This document shows, in pieces, positions 8,678 through 17,554 of a stretch of DNA of 33,813 bases. The position numbers and the translations under genes were made by a program. The first letter of the stretch is position 1. Each line of letters begins with the position of its first letter. Origin of the DNA: a virus; IMG/VR virus record IMGVR_UViG_3300047284_000082, positions 1-33,813 of that record. One strand, 5' to 3'. The notes beneath the pieces were generated by a model. It saw only the letters and a list, made by a program, of their open reading frames with translations, was not told the origin of the DNA and did no database searches.

Positions 8678-9090
8678 CTGTCTACACCGGAGGAACATTC
8701 GACTTGCTGCACTCAGGCCATGTCAGCTTTCTAAGACGCTGCGCAGACCTAGGCGAAGTCACGGTGGCCCTAAATACCGATGAGTTTATAGCTGCCTACA
8801 AGGGCAAACCGCCGATTATGACATTTGACGAAAGAGCGGCTGTACTACTAGGGTTGAAGTATGTCAAGAATGTCATACCTAATGTTGGCGGGGCTGACTC
8901 TCGCATTTCTATTGACCTTGTTTCCCCCGATTTTCTGGTAATCGGTTCAGACTGGGCCAGGAAAGATTACTACGCCCAAATGGGCTTCGACCAGGATTGG
9001 CTTGACGCAAGAGGGATAGCATTGTGTTACATTCCCTATACCCCTGGCATAAGCACCACTAACATAAAAGGGCGCTTGAAAGTAGAATAG
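8668..9090 (+). CDS. TagD-like cytidylyltransferase
   Basis: A 140-residue nucleotidyltransferase. It has GGTFDLLHSGHVSFLRR with the HxGH motif (residues 15-18) and a C-terminal ISTTNIK (128-134), matching glycerol-3-phosphate cytidylyltransferases that make CDP-glycerol; related ethanolamine-phosphate or sugar-phosphate enzymes are alternatives. ATG 8668 is chosen because AGGAGAG lies at ideal spacing; an in-frame ATG at 8596 is deep inside the GT2 gene. It overlaps the GT2 stop by 10 bases. It probably supplies an activated donor for the transferases upstream. Confidence 0.88.
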   Translation: MGLTVYTGGTFDLLHSGHVSFLRRCADLGEVTVALNTDEFIAAYKGKPPIMTFDERAAVLLGLKYVKNVIPNVGGADSRISIDLVSPDFLVIGSDWARKDYYAQMGFDQDWLDARGIALCYIPYTPGISTTNIKGRLKVE

Positions 9091-9094
9091 ATTT

Positions 9095-9706
9095 ATGGCG
9101 ATTACTGACGGCTACACTACCCTGCAAGAAATCAAAGACATTCTTCGCATTACCGACAATGTTGAAGACACGCTAATTGAGCGCTGCGTTGAATCTGCTT
9201 CAAGGCACATCGAGCGCTACTGCGAAAGAACCTTCACATCAGGTTCAGCAACAAGAATTTACACACCAAATGACTCTTACATCTGCGAGATTGACGATCT
9301 AATCACCCTGACATCAATCAAGACATCTACAGATGCAGATGGCAGCTTTGACACGACCTGGACAGCAACTGACTACCAGCTAGAGCCGCTGAATGGCATT
9401 GCCGGAGGCGTTTACAGCCCATACACCCGCATCCGCGCAGTTGGTAACTATCTTTTCCCAACTGTCAACTTCCCAGACTCACAGGGCGAGGCCACTGTAG
9501 AGGTAAGCGGAGTATTCGGTTGGGGAACTGCAATCCCTACCGATGTCAGACAGGCCTGCAATCTTTTGTCAATCCGCGAGTTCAAGCGCTACGACTCCCC
9601 GCTGGGCGTTGCTGGATTCGGTGAGATTGGTGTTGTTCGTGTAAGCCGTACAGACCCAGACATCGAGGCTCTGCTGGCTCCGTTCCGCAAAATGAGGATG
9701 GCCTAG
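9095..9706 (+). CDS. Head-tail connector (gp6-like adaptor)
   Basis: A 203-residue neck protein that docks under the portal. The helical N-terminus (LQEIKDILRITDNVEDTLIERCVESASRHIERYCERTF) is the hallmark of the gp6-like connector family, followed by a beta insertion (YICEIDDLITLTSIKT) and a closing helix (VRQACNLLSIREFKRYDSPLG). It starts 5 bases after the cytidylyltransferase, so the sugar cassette is co-transcribed with neck genes. Confidence 0.85.
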   Translation: MAITDGYTTLQEIKDILRITDNVEDTLIERCVESASRHIERYCERTFTSGSATRIYTPNDSYICEIDDLITLTSIKTSTDADGSFDTTWTATDYQLEPLNGIAGGVYSPYTRIRAVGNYLFPTVNFPDSQGEATVEVSGVFGWGTAIPTDVRQACNLLSIREFKRYDSPLGVAGFGEIGVVRVSRTDPDIEALLAPFRKMRMA

Positions 9707-10110
9707 TGGCTTCAATTACCGCAATTCGTACAGGCATCGCTACGAATTTAGCGGGCGTGCCTGGGCTTAGAACATCTGCTGAGATACCAGACAATCCAAC
9801 TCCGCCTATTGGCGTAGTCAACCTAGAGAGCGTGGAGTTTGACGGCGCTTTCAATAGAGGCCTGACTACCTATAACTTCGTTGTTACCGTCATTGTTGGC
9901 CGCGCGGCTGAGCGACAGATGCAAAGAAAACTGGATGGCTACCTAGATGTAGAGGGAGAAAATTCAGTGAAACTTGCGATAGAATCAGATAAGACCCTTT
10001 CGGGGGAAGTGTACGACCTGCGGGTTGAACGCGGCACTTCGATTGGTTCCATAATAATAAACGATCAAACCTATCTGGCGGCTGAATTCACAGTCACCGT
10101 CTTTGCATAA
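9706..10110 (+). CDS. Tail terminator / head-tail joining protein
   Basis: A 134-residue protein starting at GTG that overlaps the connector stop (TAGTG). The pattern (MASITAIRTGIATNLAGVPGLR, then beta strands with FVVTVIVGRAAERQMQRKLDGY and EFTVTVFA) resembles siphovirus tail terminator proteins that cap the tail tube. It is followed directly by the major tail protein, consistent with that role. The family assignment is tentative. Confidence 0.65.
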   Translation: MASITAIRTGIATNLAGVPGLRTSAEIPDNPTPPIGVVNLESVEFDGAFNRGLTTYNFVVTVIVGRAAERQMQRKLDGYLDVEGENSVKLAIESDKTLSGEVYDLRVERGTSIGSIIINDQTYLAAEFTVTVFA

Positions 10111-10122
10111 GGAGAAAAACAC

Positions 10123-10536
10123 ATGGCGAAATTCGTTGTGACCGCAAACGCAGTCACCCTAAATGGCGACGACATCTCCGCTAACTGCGCTCGCGCAGAG
10201 CTGGTGATCAACGCTGCCGAGGTTGATGTAACCGACTTCGGTTCTGCTGGTTGGACAGAGGTAATCGGTGGACTAAAGTCCGGTACCGTTTCCCTTGACT
10301 TCCACTCAGACTTCGGAACTGGTGCTGTATCAGACCTGTTCCAAGACCTAGTAGGAACTATTGGCACTGTAACCCTAATTGCTGGCAATGGAACTGCTCC
10401 ATCTGCAAGCACGCCAAAGTACACCGCTACAGTTCTAATCAACAGCTTTACCCCAATCGCGGGCGCTGTTGGCGACCTAAGCACCTTCTCGGTATCATTC
10501 CCGACTACCGGTGCTGTAAGCTACGCAACTGCATAA
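10123..10536 (+). CDS. Major tail protein (tube)
   Basis: A 137-residue, beta-rich protein: VTLNGDDISANCARAELVINAAEVDVTDFGSAGWTEVIGGLKSGTVSLDFHSDF, a pattern typical of short actinophage tail tube subunits. Good ribosome binding site (AAGGAG) 8 bases upstream. It is placed immediately before the tail assembly chaperone genes, the standard order. Confidence 0.88.
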   Translation: MAKFVVTANAVTLNGDDISANCARAELVINAAEVDVTDFGSAGWTEVIGGLKSGTVSLDFHSDFGTGAVSDLFQDLVGTIGTVTLIAGNGTAPSASTPKYTATVLINSFTPIAGAVGDLSTFSVSFPTTGAVSYATA

Positions 10537-10549
10537 CAAAGGATAAATA

Positions 10550-10801
10550 ATGCGACTCAACCTAGGTATCAACTTCGCAGACGGATCTAAAAAGGAAATC
10601 ACAGCCAGCGCAGCTGACTTGGTGGCCTTTGAGGATAAGTTCAATCTATCAATTGGTTCGCTCGCTACTAGCCAGCGTCTAGGACACCTGTTGTTCCTAG
10701 CCTGGCATAGCGAGTTCCGACGCAAGGCTACGACCCTTGACTACGATAAGTGGTTAGACACCGTAGAGAGCGTTGGTGAATCGGAGACAGACCCAAAATA
10801 A
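10550..10801 (+). CDS. Tail assembly chaperone, short form (gpG-like)
   Basis: An 83-residue product that guides tape measure folding and tail tube polymerisation. It lies between the major tail protein and the tape measure region and ends at a slippery heptamer just before its TAA stop, as in lambda G/GT. Sequence around FADGSKKEITASAADLVAFEDKF is typical of the N-terminal chaperone domain in actinophages. A longer form is made by frameshifting. Confidence 0.88.
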   Translation: MRLNLGINFADGSKKEITASAADLVAFEDKFNLSIGSLATSQRLGHLLFLAWHSEFRRKATTLDYDKWLDTVESVGESETDPK

Positions 10802-10947
10802 AGGGTCTGGGCGATGACTCAGCACACTGGTTCATCGCTGCTCTTGCAGTAGAAACACACATCTCTCCCCGCGAGTTGTTACAACTTGACGACAGGATGC
10901 TGTGGACAATGTATCGCTGGATAGTGGCTAAGAACATTAGCAAATGA
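10550..10947 (+). CDS. Tail assembly chaperone, -1 frameshift form (gpGT-like)
   Basis: Predicted join of 10550-10798 with 10798-10947, giving 132 residues. After the slip at CCCAAAA the new frame reads IKGLGDDSAHWFIAALAVE and ends RWIVAKNISK before TGA. The downstream frame has no plausible independent start with a ribosome binding site and begins right at the stop of the short form. A stop-proximal slippery site between tail tube and tape measure genes is conserved in siphoviruses. Confidence 0.85.
10792..10798 (+). promoter_or_regulatory. Programmed -1 ribosomal frameshift site CCCAAAA
   Basis: A canonical X XXY YYZ heptamer in the zero frame (C CCA AAA), one codon before the TAA stop at 10799-10801. 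Slipping back one base lets ribosomes read into the 49-residue extension. Confidence 0.88.
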
Positions 10948-10978
10948 GAGCCGCCCCTTCGGGGGCGGTTTTTCTCAT
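10944..10978 (+). terminator. Terminator after tail chaperone genes
   Basis: A stem CCGCCCC (10951-10957) with GGGGCGG (10962-10968), loop TTCG, then TTTTT. The flanks extend the symmetry (ATGAGA with TCTCAT), and the chaperone stop codon lies in the outer arm. It would reduce tape measure expression relative to the tail tube. Confidence 0.93.
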
Positions 10979-11013
10979 TGCGGTAGAATTGTTTGAAAGT
11001 AAGGCGGTCATTC

Positions 11014-11853
11014 TTGTTACTTGCATCTCTCTTTGGCTCTATTCAGCGCTCCTATCTTTCAGGTGCTGCTAGAGGCTGGGCAGGAACAAGCGCCAAATCA
11101 ACAATTACTATTGGTAATTTCAATGCTCTAACAGAGCTAAATGCAAGCAATAGCAAGGCTACTGTCTCACTTGCCGACCTAAAGGCGCTAGAGCAACAGC
11201 TAAAAGAATTCGGTCCAGATGCCCTAAAGCGCTTCAAGCGCAATGCAAGGCAGCTCGGTACCCCAGCCAGAGATGCACTGAGAAGTGTTTATAGAAGCGT
11301 TGGCATTGCTGGTCCTCTTGGAAGGCCGAATCGCCCTGGTCGTAGATACGACAAGATGGCGACTAATTACAACCACGCAAGACTCAGCTATGAGCGTGGC
11401 TTTGTAGTAGCAAACAGCAGCCGTGGAATTGATGTCAATTACAAGAACCGCAGCGAGGGCAAGGCTCTGCAACAGCTGAAAACAGCTCAGGATGGAACAA
11501 TCTCCATAGTCCGTTTGCTTGTCAAGGCACCTGCTTTTATTGTTGCTGACATGGCCGGTAAGAGCAACCGTAAGCGCATGAATTCGGGAGTTGTTCGTGA
11601 ATATACAACCAACTTATTTGGTGGCCCAAGAGTGGTTGCGACTGAGAAGATGCGTGCTGTAACACCAGCCAGGGTAGAGGCTCGCACTAAGTGGCTACAG
11701 GCTTTAGATCGTCAAGCGCACAACCGCAGGCAGAACAAAGCCTCAAGGTACGCATGGCCTACTATGGAAAAGTACATGGCAAAGCACAAGATAAATGCTG
11801 CTGCGCTAATCAACCAAGTAATACTTGAAACAAATAAGAAGTTGGCTGACTAA
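11014..11853 (+). CDS. Tail/neck protein, HK97 gp10-like candidate
   Basis: About 279 residues. The segment DLKALEQQLKEFGPDALKRF followed by LGTPARDALRSVYRS resembles HK97 gp10-like tail completion proteins; the remainder is basic, with YDKMATNYNHARLSYERGF. TTG 11014 is preferred because AAGGCGG lies 6 bases upstream; an in-frame TTG at 10993 is possible. The position is unusual: between the chaperone terminator and the tape measure, not in the neck cluster. It overlaps the tape measure start by one base. Function is a guess from the helical motif. Confidence 0.6.
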   Translation: MLLASLFGSIQRSYLSGAARGWAGTSAKSTITIGNFNALTELNASNSKATVSLADLKALEQQLKEFGPDALKRFKRNARQLGTPARDALRSVYRSVGIAGPLGRPNRPGRRYDKMATNYNHARLSYERGFVVANSSRGIDVNYKNRSEGKALQQLKTAQDGTISIVRLLVKAPAFIVADMAGKSNRKRMNSGVVREYTTNLFGGPRVVATEKMRAVTPARVEARTKWLQALDRQAHNRRQNKASRYAWPTMEKYMAKHKINAAALINQVILETNKKLAD

Positions 11854-14800
11854 TGGCACTACAGAGTCTTATACTCCCAATTCTGTCTGTATTCCGTTCT
11901 GCGGGATTACAGCAGGCATCTGGCGCGCTTAGAAGCCTTACTGGTAACTTCACAAGTCTGGCCGGACAGATTGGTCTGGCTGCCGGTTCGTTTGCGTCAT
12001 TTTCAGCTTTATCTACAGCTAGAGAGTTTACAACTCAAGCAGTACAAGCTACAAGCCTTTTTGAGCGTAACCTACTTGCCCTAAATCAGGTATTTGAGGA
12101 ACTACAGCCAAGACTTATTTCTTTTACGAAAGAAGTTGAAAGCTATGGTCTTTCACAGTCACAGGCCGCGCAAGCTTCGGTCTTCCTGGGTTCGGTTCTA
12201 AAGCAGTATGGATTCAGTGTCAATGAGTCAGCAGGTCAAACCGAAAGACTTGTAACTCTCGCTCAAGACCTTGCAACTACTTATGGCTACGATGTCCAAG
12301 AAGCCCTCTTAGCTATCACCGCTTTGTTCCGTGGTGAATACGACCCGATTGAAAAGTTCGGTGTCGCCATGAAGCAGAACGAAGTAAACGCTCGTCTTGC
12401 TGCTCAGGGGCTAAATGATCTTGAAGGCGCAGAACTGGCCAATGCCCAGGCCACAGCTCGTCTTGAAATGTTGTTTGAACGCGCCGGAGATTCAGTCGGA
12501 GCGTTTGCTAGGGCCACAGACACTCTCTATGCCTCTCAGCAAAGGTTGAATGCCGTACTTGGCAACCTGCAGATTGCTGCTGGTGCGCCGCTGCAAAAAC
12601 CGCTGGCTGAAATCAACAATATCTTTGCCCAGATTTTTGAGGAAACCGGTCCTGGCATAGCTCAAATCTTTGAGTCCCTAGGTCAATTTATTGACATCCT
12701 TGCTCCAATACTTGGAGAGCTAACCGAGACGGTTCTAAACCTGATTATGCCTTTGCAGCAGGTCATCAACCTGATTGTTGGCGTGCTTGGCCCAGCTTTT
12801 GCAATTCTTCAGCCAATACTTGTCACGCTGAACTCATTGCTTGGCTCTATGAATGCCATGTTGGATGCCGGCAGTGCGGTACTGGCCACCTTTGAACACA
12901 ACTTCAGAATCATGGTTCAAAGAATGGAAGACAATGAGGTCTTCGGTTTCTACCTTGATTTCTTCGGTTGGCTGCTTGGAAACACTAACCCAATAGCCGC
13001 TGGCCTAAATATGCTCACTGATGCCTTTGAGCAGCTAACAGGCGCTGCTCGCGCTGCTATTGGTGAGTTCGATGCTTACAACGGCGGAGCCAGAGCCGCT
13101 TCTGCTGCCGCTCGTAGGGCTGGCTATGAAGCTCGTGATGCCAAAGATTTGTTCAAAGAATTAGATGCGGCCCTAAGAGCAGCTGCTACTGGTGCGCTAG
13201 ACGCAGAAGGCAAACTAGACGGACTAGCAGGCGCTTTCCAACGAGTTGATGACGCAAAGGCCTTAGCTAATGCTAAGCAAGGACTAGAAGACCTTGGCTT
13301 TAGCGCGGGCATGATTGAGGAAATCCTAACTAGGCCAAATTGGAAAGAAATATTCGGTCTAATTGAAGAATACGCTCGTTTGGCAGCAACAGAGGTCAAG
13401 AAGGTATTTGTTCCGCTAGTCGGCTTTATTGAATTCGGTAGCGAAGCTTTTGTAAAGGCTAAGCAAGCTGAACTAGCTAAGAAGATAAACGATCTATTCA
13501 AGAGCAGTGGCACTACAGGCGGCAAGAAGGCAGCTAAAGATGTAGTCAAGGATTTCTTCGACAACATGAAGGACGAAATCCAAAAGCAGACCGTAAGAGA
13601 GCAGCTAAAGCTCAAGGGTGCTTCGGATGGCCTTGTAGATGCAATCCTTGGCTCAGATGCTTGGATGAAGCTATGGCAACAAATCAAGCGCGGCACGCTT
13701 TCACTAGAAGAACTGCAAAAGCAATTCAACAACACTGCTGCCGGTATTCGCGAGCAGAACGAAGCCTATGACGAGGCTAAGCGTAAGCAGGAAGAATACG
13801 ACGAGGCAGTTCGCCGCATAAATGAGCGCCTGCAGGCAGAGCTTGAAAGAATCAGGGAAAAGGCTGACGCAGCCAAACTAGCCGTAAGTGACATGCTTGA
13901 GGGCTTTGTCATTCTGCCTACTCTTGAGCGTGAAATCGGCAGATTTGAAAGCCAGATTACACAAATGCTGTCTTCAATCGAATCGTCTCTGCGTAGCGCA
14001 TTTAGAAACGAAGACATCCTTGAAGACGGATACAAGTCACTACAAGACTTTGCGCGCAGAGAGCTTTCAACCCTGCAAGACCTTGGTCGTCAGCGTGATG
14101 AGTTTGCTAAGCGCTACGATCTAGCGGCAGGCCTAATTGATAACTACAAGAAGGCATTTACTGCTGCTGCAAACCTAACTTCATTGTTCGGCAGCCTAAA
14201 AGACGAAACAGAAAAGCGCACTGTCACAGTCGTAAGCTCCGGCATTATTCGACTCGGTGCTACCCTACGCGAGTTTGGCGTCACTGTTACTAAGTCTTAT
14301 GAAGAACCAATTGCTGCAATTCAGAACAAGACAGAGCAGCTCGTTAGCGGCTTCCGTGACATAGCAACTCGCGCTCGCAGCTTTGCAGAGAATCTGCGCA
14401 AACTTCGCGAGCTAGGCCTTGACCCGATGCTGTTTGACCAGCTAGTTCAGGCTGGTGTTGTTGCCGGTGGCGAGACCGCTCAGGCCTTGGTTGATGGTGG
14501 CTCGGAAACAATCAACGAAATCAACGGATTGTTCCAAGAAATTGACATGCTTGGCGGCGATCTGGGCGAAGAAGTCGCCGCATCTCTCTATGGCAGCGGA
14601 ATCAACATGATGGACGGCTTGCTAGAGGGAATTCGGTCAAAGCAAGAAGAACTTGAAAACACCGCTAGGTCGCTTGCAGAAGCCTTCAACAGAGAATTTC
14701 AGTCAAAGTTCAACATCCAGGTAGGTATTGCTCAAAGTGCTGCTGAAGCGGCTGCTAGGGCTTCTGCGGCACAAGAAATAGCTGACCTAGGCCCACGCCC

Positions 14801-15167
14801 AGAGCTACCACCACTGCCAATTGACACCGCAGCCCTACAAAAGCTTGACTCTTTGATTGCAGGGGCAAACCGCTACATTTCTAATGTTACAGACCCGCTA
14901 AAGGCAGTAGGTGGCGCATCTAAGCTAGACATCTACAAAGACTTGCGCGATGCCGTAGCCGCTGGAACTCAGGTTGATCTGTCTGGCATTCGGTCCGGCC
15001 TAAGCTCTGCTGAGCTTGCTACTGCCGCTAGACAAGCTGCCCCAACAGTTGTAACAAATAACTTCAACATTGCCCCTGGAAACAGAGCGCAACAAAACGA
15101 AACAGTAGAAACCCTAAAGGGCTTCGTCAATCAGAATGGTAGCCTGTTAGCGTTTGGAATTAGATAA
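11853..15167 (+). CDS. Tape measure protein
   Basis: 1104 residues, the longest gene here, setting tail length and helping DNA ejection. The N-terminus is alanine/serine-rich and helical (LTGNFTSLAGQIGLAAGSF), followed by the conserved phage-minor-tail style region (QVFEELQPRLISFTKEVESYGLSQSQAAQASVFLGS). A hydrophobic stretch lies at about residues 280-350. Long coiled coils follow (NERLQAELERIREKADAAK), with an asparagine-containing C-terminus (VVTNNFNIAPGN). At roughly 1.5 angstrom per residue a tail of about 160 nm would be expected. Confidence 0.94.
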   Translation: MALQSLILPILSVFRSAGLQQASGALRSLTGNFTSLAGQIGLAAGSFASFSALSTAREFTTQAVQATSLFERNLLALNQVFEELQPRLISFTKEVESYGLSQSQAAQASVFLGSVLKQYGFSVNESAGQTERLVTLAQDLATTYGYDVQEALLAITALFRGEYDPIEKFGVAMKQNEVNARLAAQGLNDLEGAELANAQATARLEMLFERAGDSVGAFARATDTLYASQQRLNAVLGNLQIAAGAPLQKPLAEINNIFAQIFEETGPGIAQIFESLGQFIDILAPILGELTETVLNLIMPLQQVINLIVGVLGPAFAILQPILVTLNSLLGSMNAMLDAGSAVLATFEHNFRIMVQRMEDNEVFGFYLDFFGWLLGNTNPIAAGLNMLTDAFEQLTGAARAAIGEFDAYNGGARAASAAARRAGYEARDAKDLFKELDAALRAAATGALDAEGKLDGLAGAFQRVDDAKALANAKQGLEDLGFSAGMIEEILTRPNWKEIFGLIEEYARLAATEVKKVFVPLVGFIEFGSEAFVKAKQAELAKKINDLFKSSGTTGGKKAAKDVVKDFFDNMKDEIQKQTVREQLKLKGASDGLVDAILGSDAWMKLWQQIKRGTLSLEELQKQFNNTAAGIREQNEAYDEAKRKQEEYDEAVRRINERLQAELERIREKADAAKLAVSDMLEGFVILPTLEREIGRFESQITQMLSSIESSLRSAFRNEDILEDGYKSLQDFARRELSTLQDLGRQRDEFAKRYDLAAGLIDNYKKAFTAAANLTSLFGSLKDETEKRTVTVVSSGIIRLGATLREFGVTVTKSYEEPIAAIQNKTEQLVSGFRDIATRARSFAENLRKLRELGLDPMLFDQLVQAGVVAGGETAQALVDGGSETINEINGLFQEIDMLGGDLGEEVAASLYGSGINMMDGLLEGIRSKQEELENTARSLAEAFNREFQSKFNIQVGIAQSAAEAAARASAAQEIADLGPRPELPPLPIDTAALQKLDSLIAGANRYISNVTDPLKAVGGASKLDIYKDLRDAVAAGTQVDLSGIRSGLSSAELATAARQAAPTVVTNNFNIAPGNRAQQNETVETLKGFVNQNGSLLAFGIR

Positions 15168-16387
15168 TGACAGCTATAGCCCCAAAGGTAGAACTTGGCT
15201 TTGACTTAGCTGCTGGTGTAGGTCCGTTCCTGGTCCTAGACGACCCAGTAGCAGGTCAGTTAGACAACCCTGACTGGGGTCTTGGTGGCACGATTTTCTA
15301 TGATGTGACAGAGTATGTAAAGACCATCGTTATCAACCGTGGTCGTAGCAGCCTGTTTAGCCAGTTCCCAGCTGGAAACGCAACTGTCGCCTTCAACAAT
15401 CACAACCGTTACTTTGACCCGCTTTACACGGCCAGCCCGTTTGTTGGCAACATCATTCCTAAGCGCGAGATTCGCATTTCAGCCGGAACAGAAATTCAGT
15501 TCACCGGTTGGGTAGATGACTGGAACCTGACCTATGCGCCTAACGGAGACTCGATTGCAGACGCTATTGCCTATGACGCTACAGGACTTCTAGCAAGCCG
15601 TACTCTAAGCGCAGGCACGCCAGCAGTTCAAACAACAGGTCAAAGAATAAACACAATTCTTGATGACCCTAGCGTGAACTGGGCAAGCACGCTGAGAACA
15701 GTTGACACCGGACAAGCAACTCTAAGCGACTATCCGATTGACGACAATCAGAATGTTCTTGCTTATCTGCAGACTGTTGCCTCATCAGAGCCAGGTAACT
15801 TATTCATCGGTAAGACCGGTAATGTCGTGTTCCAGGACCGAACAAAGTCGCCTACAAGCGCTGACCTATTGCAGTTCGGTGGCACGGGCATTCCGTTCCA
15901 GAACCTAGAAGTCGTCTACGGATCTGAGAACCTGTACAACGAAATCGTTATCTCGCGTCAGGGCGGCGGCACGGCTGTAGCGACAGACCCAGATTCCATC
16001 AGCGAGTACGGTATCTTCAACCTGACAATCAATAACCTGCTTCTCAGCACAGACGAGCAGAGCGTTGACCTGGCGCTTATCTACGCGCAACAGTACTCCC
16101 AGCCTGAGTACCGCTTCAACGCCCTTGAGGTGGCCATGCACAAGCTTTCGGTTGCCGAGCAGGAAGAAATAAGTCAATTAGAAATCGGTTCTATCTGTAA
16201 GGTGGTCTTTACCCCCAACGGCATAGGCGACCCTATTGAGCGCTTTGTAGAGGTCATCCGCCTGGAGCAGGCCATCACTCCAGAAACCTATTTCGTCAAT
16301 CTCGGCTTCCAGGCTATTGACTTCGCGTCCCTAGTATTGGATGATGCAGAGTTCGGTAAACTAGACACATACAGTTTGAGCTGGTAA
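15167..16387 (+). CDS. Minor tail protein (distal tail/hub)
   Basis: A 406-residue protein directly after the tape measure, overlapping its stop (TAATG). The sequence GRSSLFSQFPAGNATVAFNNHNRYFDPLY is a well-known signature of actinophage minor tail proteins at the tail tip, followed by GWVDDWNLTY and a tail-hub-like body (NLFIGKTGNVVFQDRTK). It likely forms the baseplate hub linking the tube to the fibres. Confidence 0.85.
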   Translation: MTAIAPKVELGFDLAAGVGPFLVLDDPVAGQLDNPDWGLGGTIFYDVTEYVKTIVINRGRSSLFSQFPAGNATVAFNNHNRYFDPLYTASPFVGNIIPKREIRISAGTEIQFTGWVDDWNLTYAPNGDSIADAIAYDATGLLASRTLSAGTPAVQTTGQRINTILDDPSVNWASTLRTVDTGQATLSDYPIDDNQNVLAYLQTVASSEPGNLFIGKTGNVVFQDRTKSPTSADLLQFGGTGIPFQNLEVVYGSENLYNEIVISRQGGGTAVATDPDSISEYGIFNLTINNLLLSTDEQSVDLALIYAQQYSQPEYRFNALEVAMHKLSVAEQEEISQLEIGSICKVVFTPNGIGDPIERFVEVIRLEQAITPETYFVNLGFQAIDFASLVLDDAEFGKLDTYSLSW

Positions 16388-16394
16388 GGAAATC

Positions 16395-16991
16395 ATGGCA
16401 GGTTTAGGCTACAAAGTATTCACTGCGGGCGAGGTATTGACAGCCGCCAATGTAAACGGCTACCTGATGGAACAGTCGGTTATGGTTTTTGCCGGAACTG
16501 CCGCTCGATCCTCAGCCATCGGCACACCATCCGCAGGTATGGTTTCCTACCTAACCGATACTGGCACACTTCAGGTTTACGGAACAGCTTGGGCAGATGT
16601 ATCTAGCCCAGGTGACATTACTGCGGTAACCGCTGGCTATGGCCTAACTGGTGGTGGAGTATCTGGTGCTGTAACGCTTTCAGCCGCAACCGCAATCACA
16701 TCTTCAACTGCAACCACCTACACGCTCGGTACTGCCGATGCTGGTGCTTACCTAAGATTTACCAACGCCGCCACAATTACAGTTTCAACCGCAACTGATT
16801 TTCCTATTGGACAACAGGTTCAAATTTTCAATGACGGAACAGCCTTGGCGATTACTACTAACGGCGCAACAATCGCTGGTGGTGGTACTTCGATTACTTC
16901 GGGAACCCTGACTGTCGGCTCTCGCTATGGTGCTATTTCGATTTTCTGCGTAGATACTGATAACTACCGAGTTATCGGAAACGTGAGCTAA
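16395..16991 (+). CDS. Tail fibre / minor tail protein
   Basis: A 198-residue protein rich in Thr, Ser, Ala and Gly. It opens with GYKVFTAGEVLTAANVNGYLMEQSVMVFAGTAARSSAI, a common virion tail-tip attachment segment, then ITAVTAGYGLTGGGVSGAVTL, a repeat typical of fibres and spikes. The C-terminal half is a predicted beta-structure. It probably anchors the adhesin-like proteins encoded next. Confidence 0.8.
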   Translation: MAGLGYKVFTAGEVLTAANVNGYLMEQSVMVFAGTAARSSAIGTPSAGMVSYLTDTGTLQVYGTAWADVSSPGDITAVTAGYGLTGGGVSGAVTLSAATAITSSTATTYTLGTADAGAYLRFTNAATITVSTATDFPIGQQVQIFNDGTALAITTNGATIAGGGTSITSGTLTVGSRYGAISIFCVDTDNYRVIGNVS

Positions 16992-16993
16992 GT

Positions 16994-17536
16994 ATGAGTT
17001 TTATTCTTTTAGGTGTTCTAAATACTCAACAAGCCGCAGTTGCCGCTGGTGCTTATGACCTGCTTGAAACTACTGTTTTAGGTACAACCGCAACAAGTGT
17101 TTCATTTTCTAGTCTTTCAAGTACATACTCCGCATACAAGCATCTGCAACTCAGAATGGTGGCTTCGTCTGATGTAGACCAAGTTGTAAATCTTAGAATG
17201 AATGGAATTACAACTGCGGTTTATTCTAGACACATTTTAAGAGGTGACGGCGGCTCTGTTGTTTCTAGTAATTCTATAAATCAAGGTTTTATTAGACTTT
17301 CTGAAACCAAGGCTACTGCTAACATTTTTACGCCAATGGTTGTAGACATTTTAGATTTCAATGATGCAAACAAAAATACCACTGTTAGATGTCTTTCGGG
17401 TCTTTGGGCAGATACATACATAGAATTTATTTCGGGCGTTTATCGCCAAACTACGGCAGTTGATTCTCTGACGATTTCAGTTCCAGCTAATAACTTTATT
17501 GCTGGCTCCCGTTTCAGTTTATACGGAATCAAGTAG
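16994..17536 (+). CDS. Fibre-type adhesin paralogue 1
   Basis: 180 residues. After a hydrophobic start (SFILLGVLNTQQAAVAAG) it shares a layout with the next two genes: YDLLETTVLGTTATSVSFSSL, YKHLQLRMVA, RMNGITTAVYSRHILRG, VDILDFNDANKNTT, and the ending FIAGSRFSLYGIK. Genes of this type are found at fibre loci of environmental phages, where they bind receptors. The DNA is visibly richer in A+T than neighbouring genes. Confidence 0.75.
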   Translation: MSFILLGVLNTQQAAVAAGAYDLLETTVLGTTATSVSFSSLSSTYSAYKHLQLRMVASSDVDQVVNLRMNGITTAVYSRHILRGDGGSVVSSNSINQGFIRLSETKATANIFTPMVVDILDFNDANKNTTVRCLSGLWADTYIEFISGVYRQTTAVDSLTISVPANNFIAGSRFSLYGIK

Positions 17537-17554
17537 GCAGGGAAAGGAAAAACT

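Noticed and set aside
13124-14035. Long minus-strand open frames under the tape measure gene
   Set aside because: Serine/leucine-rich shadow translations of a helical, alanine/glutamate-rich gene; no start signals.
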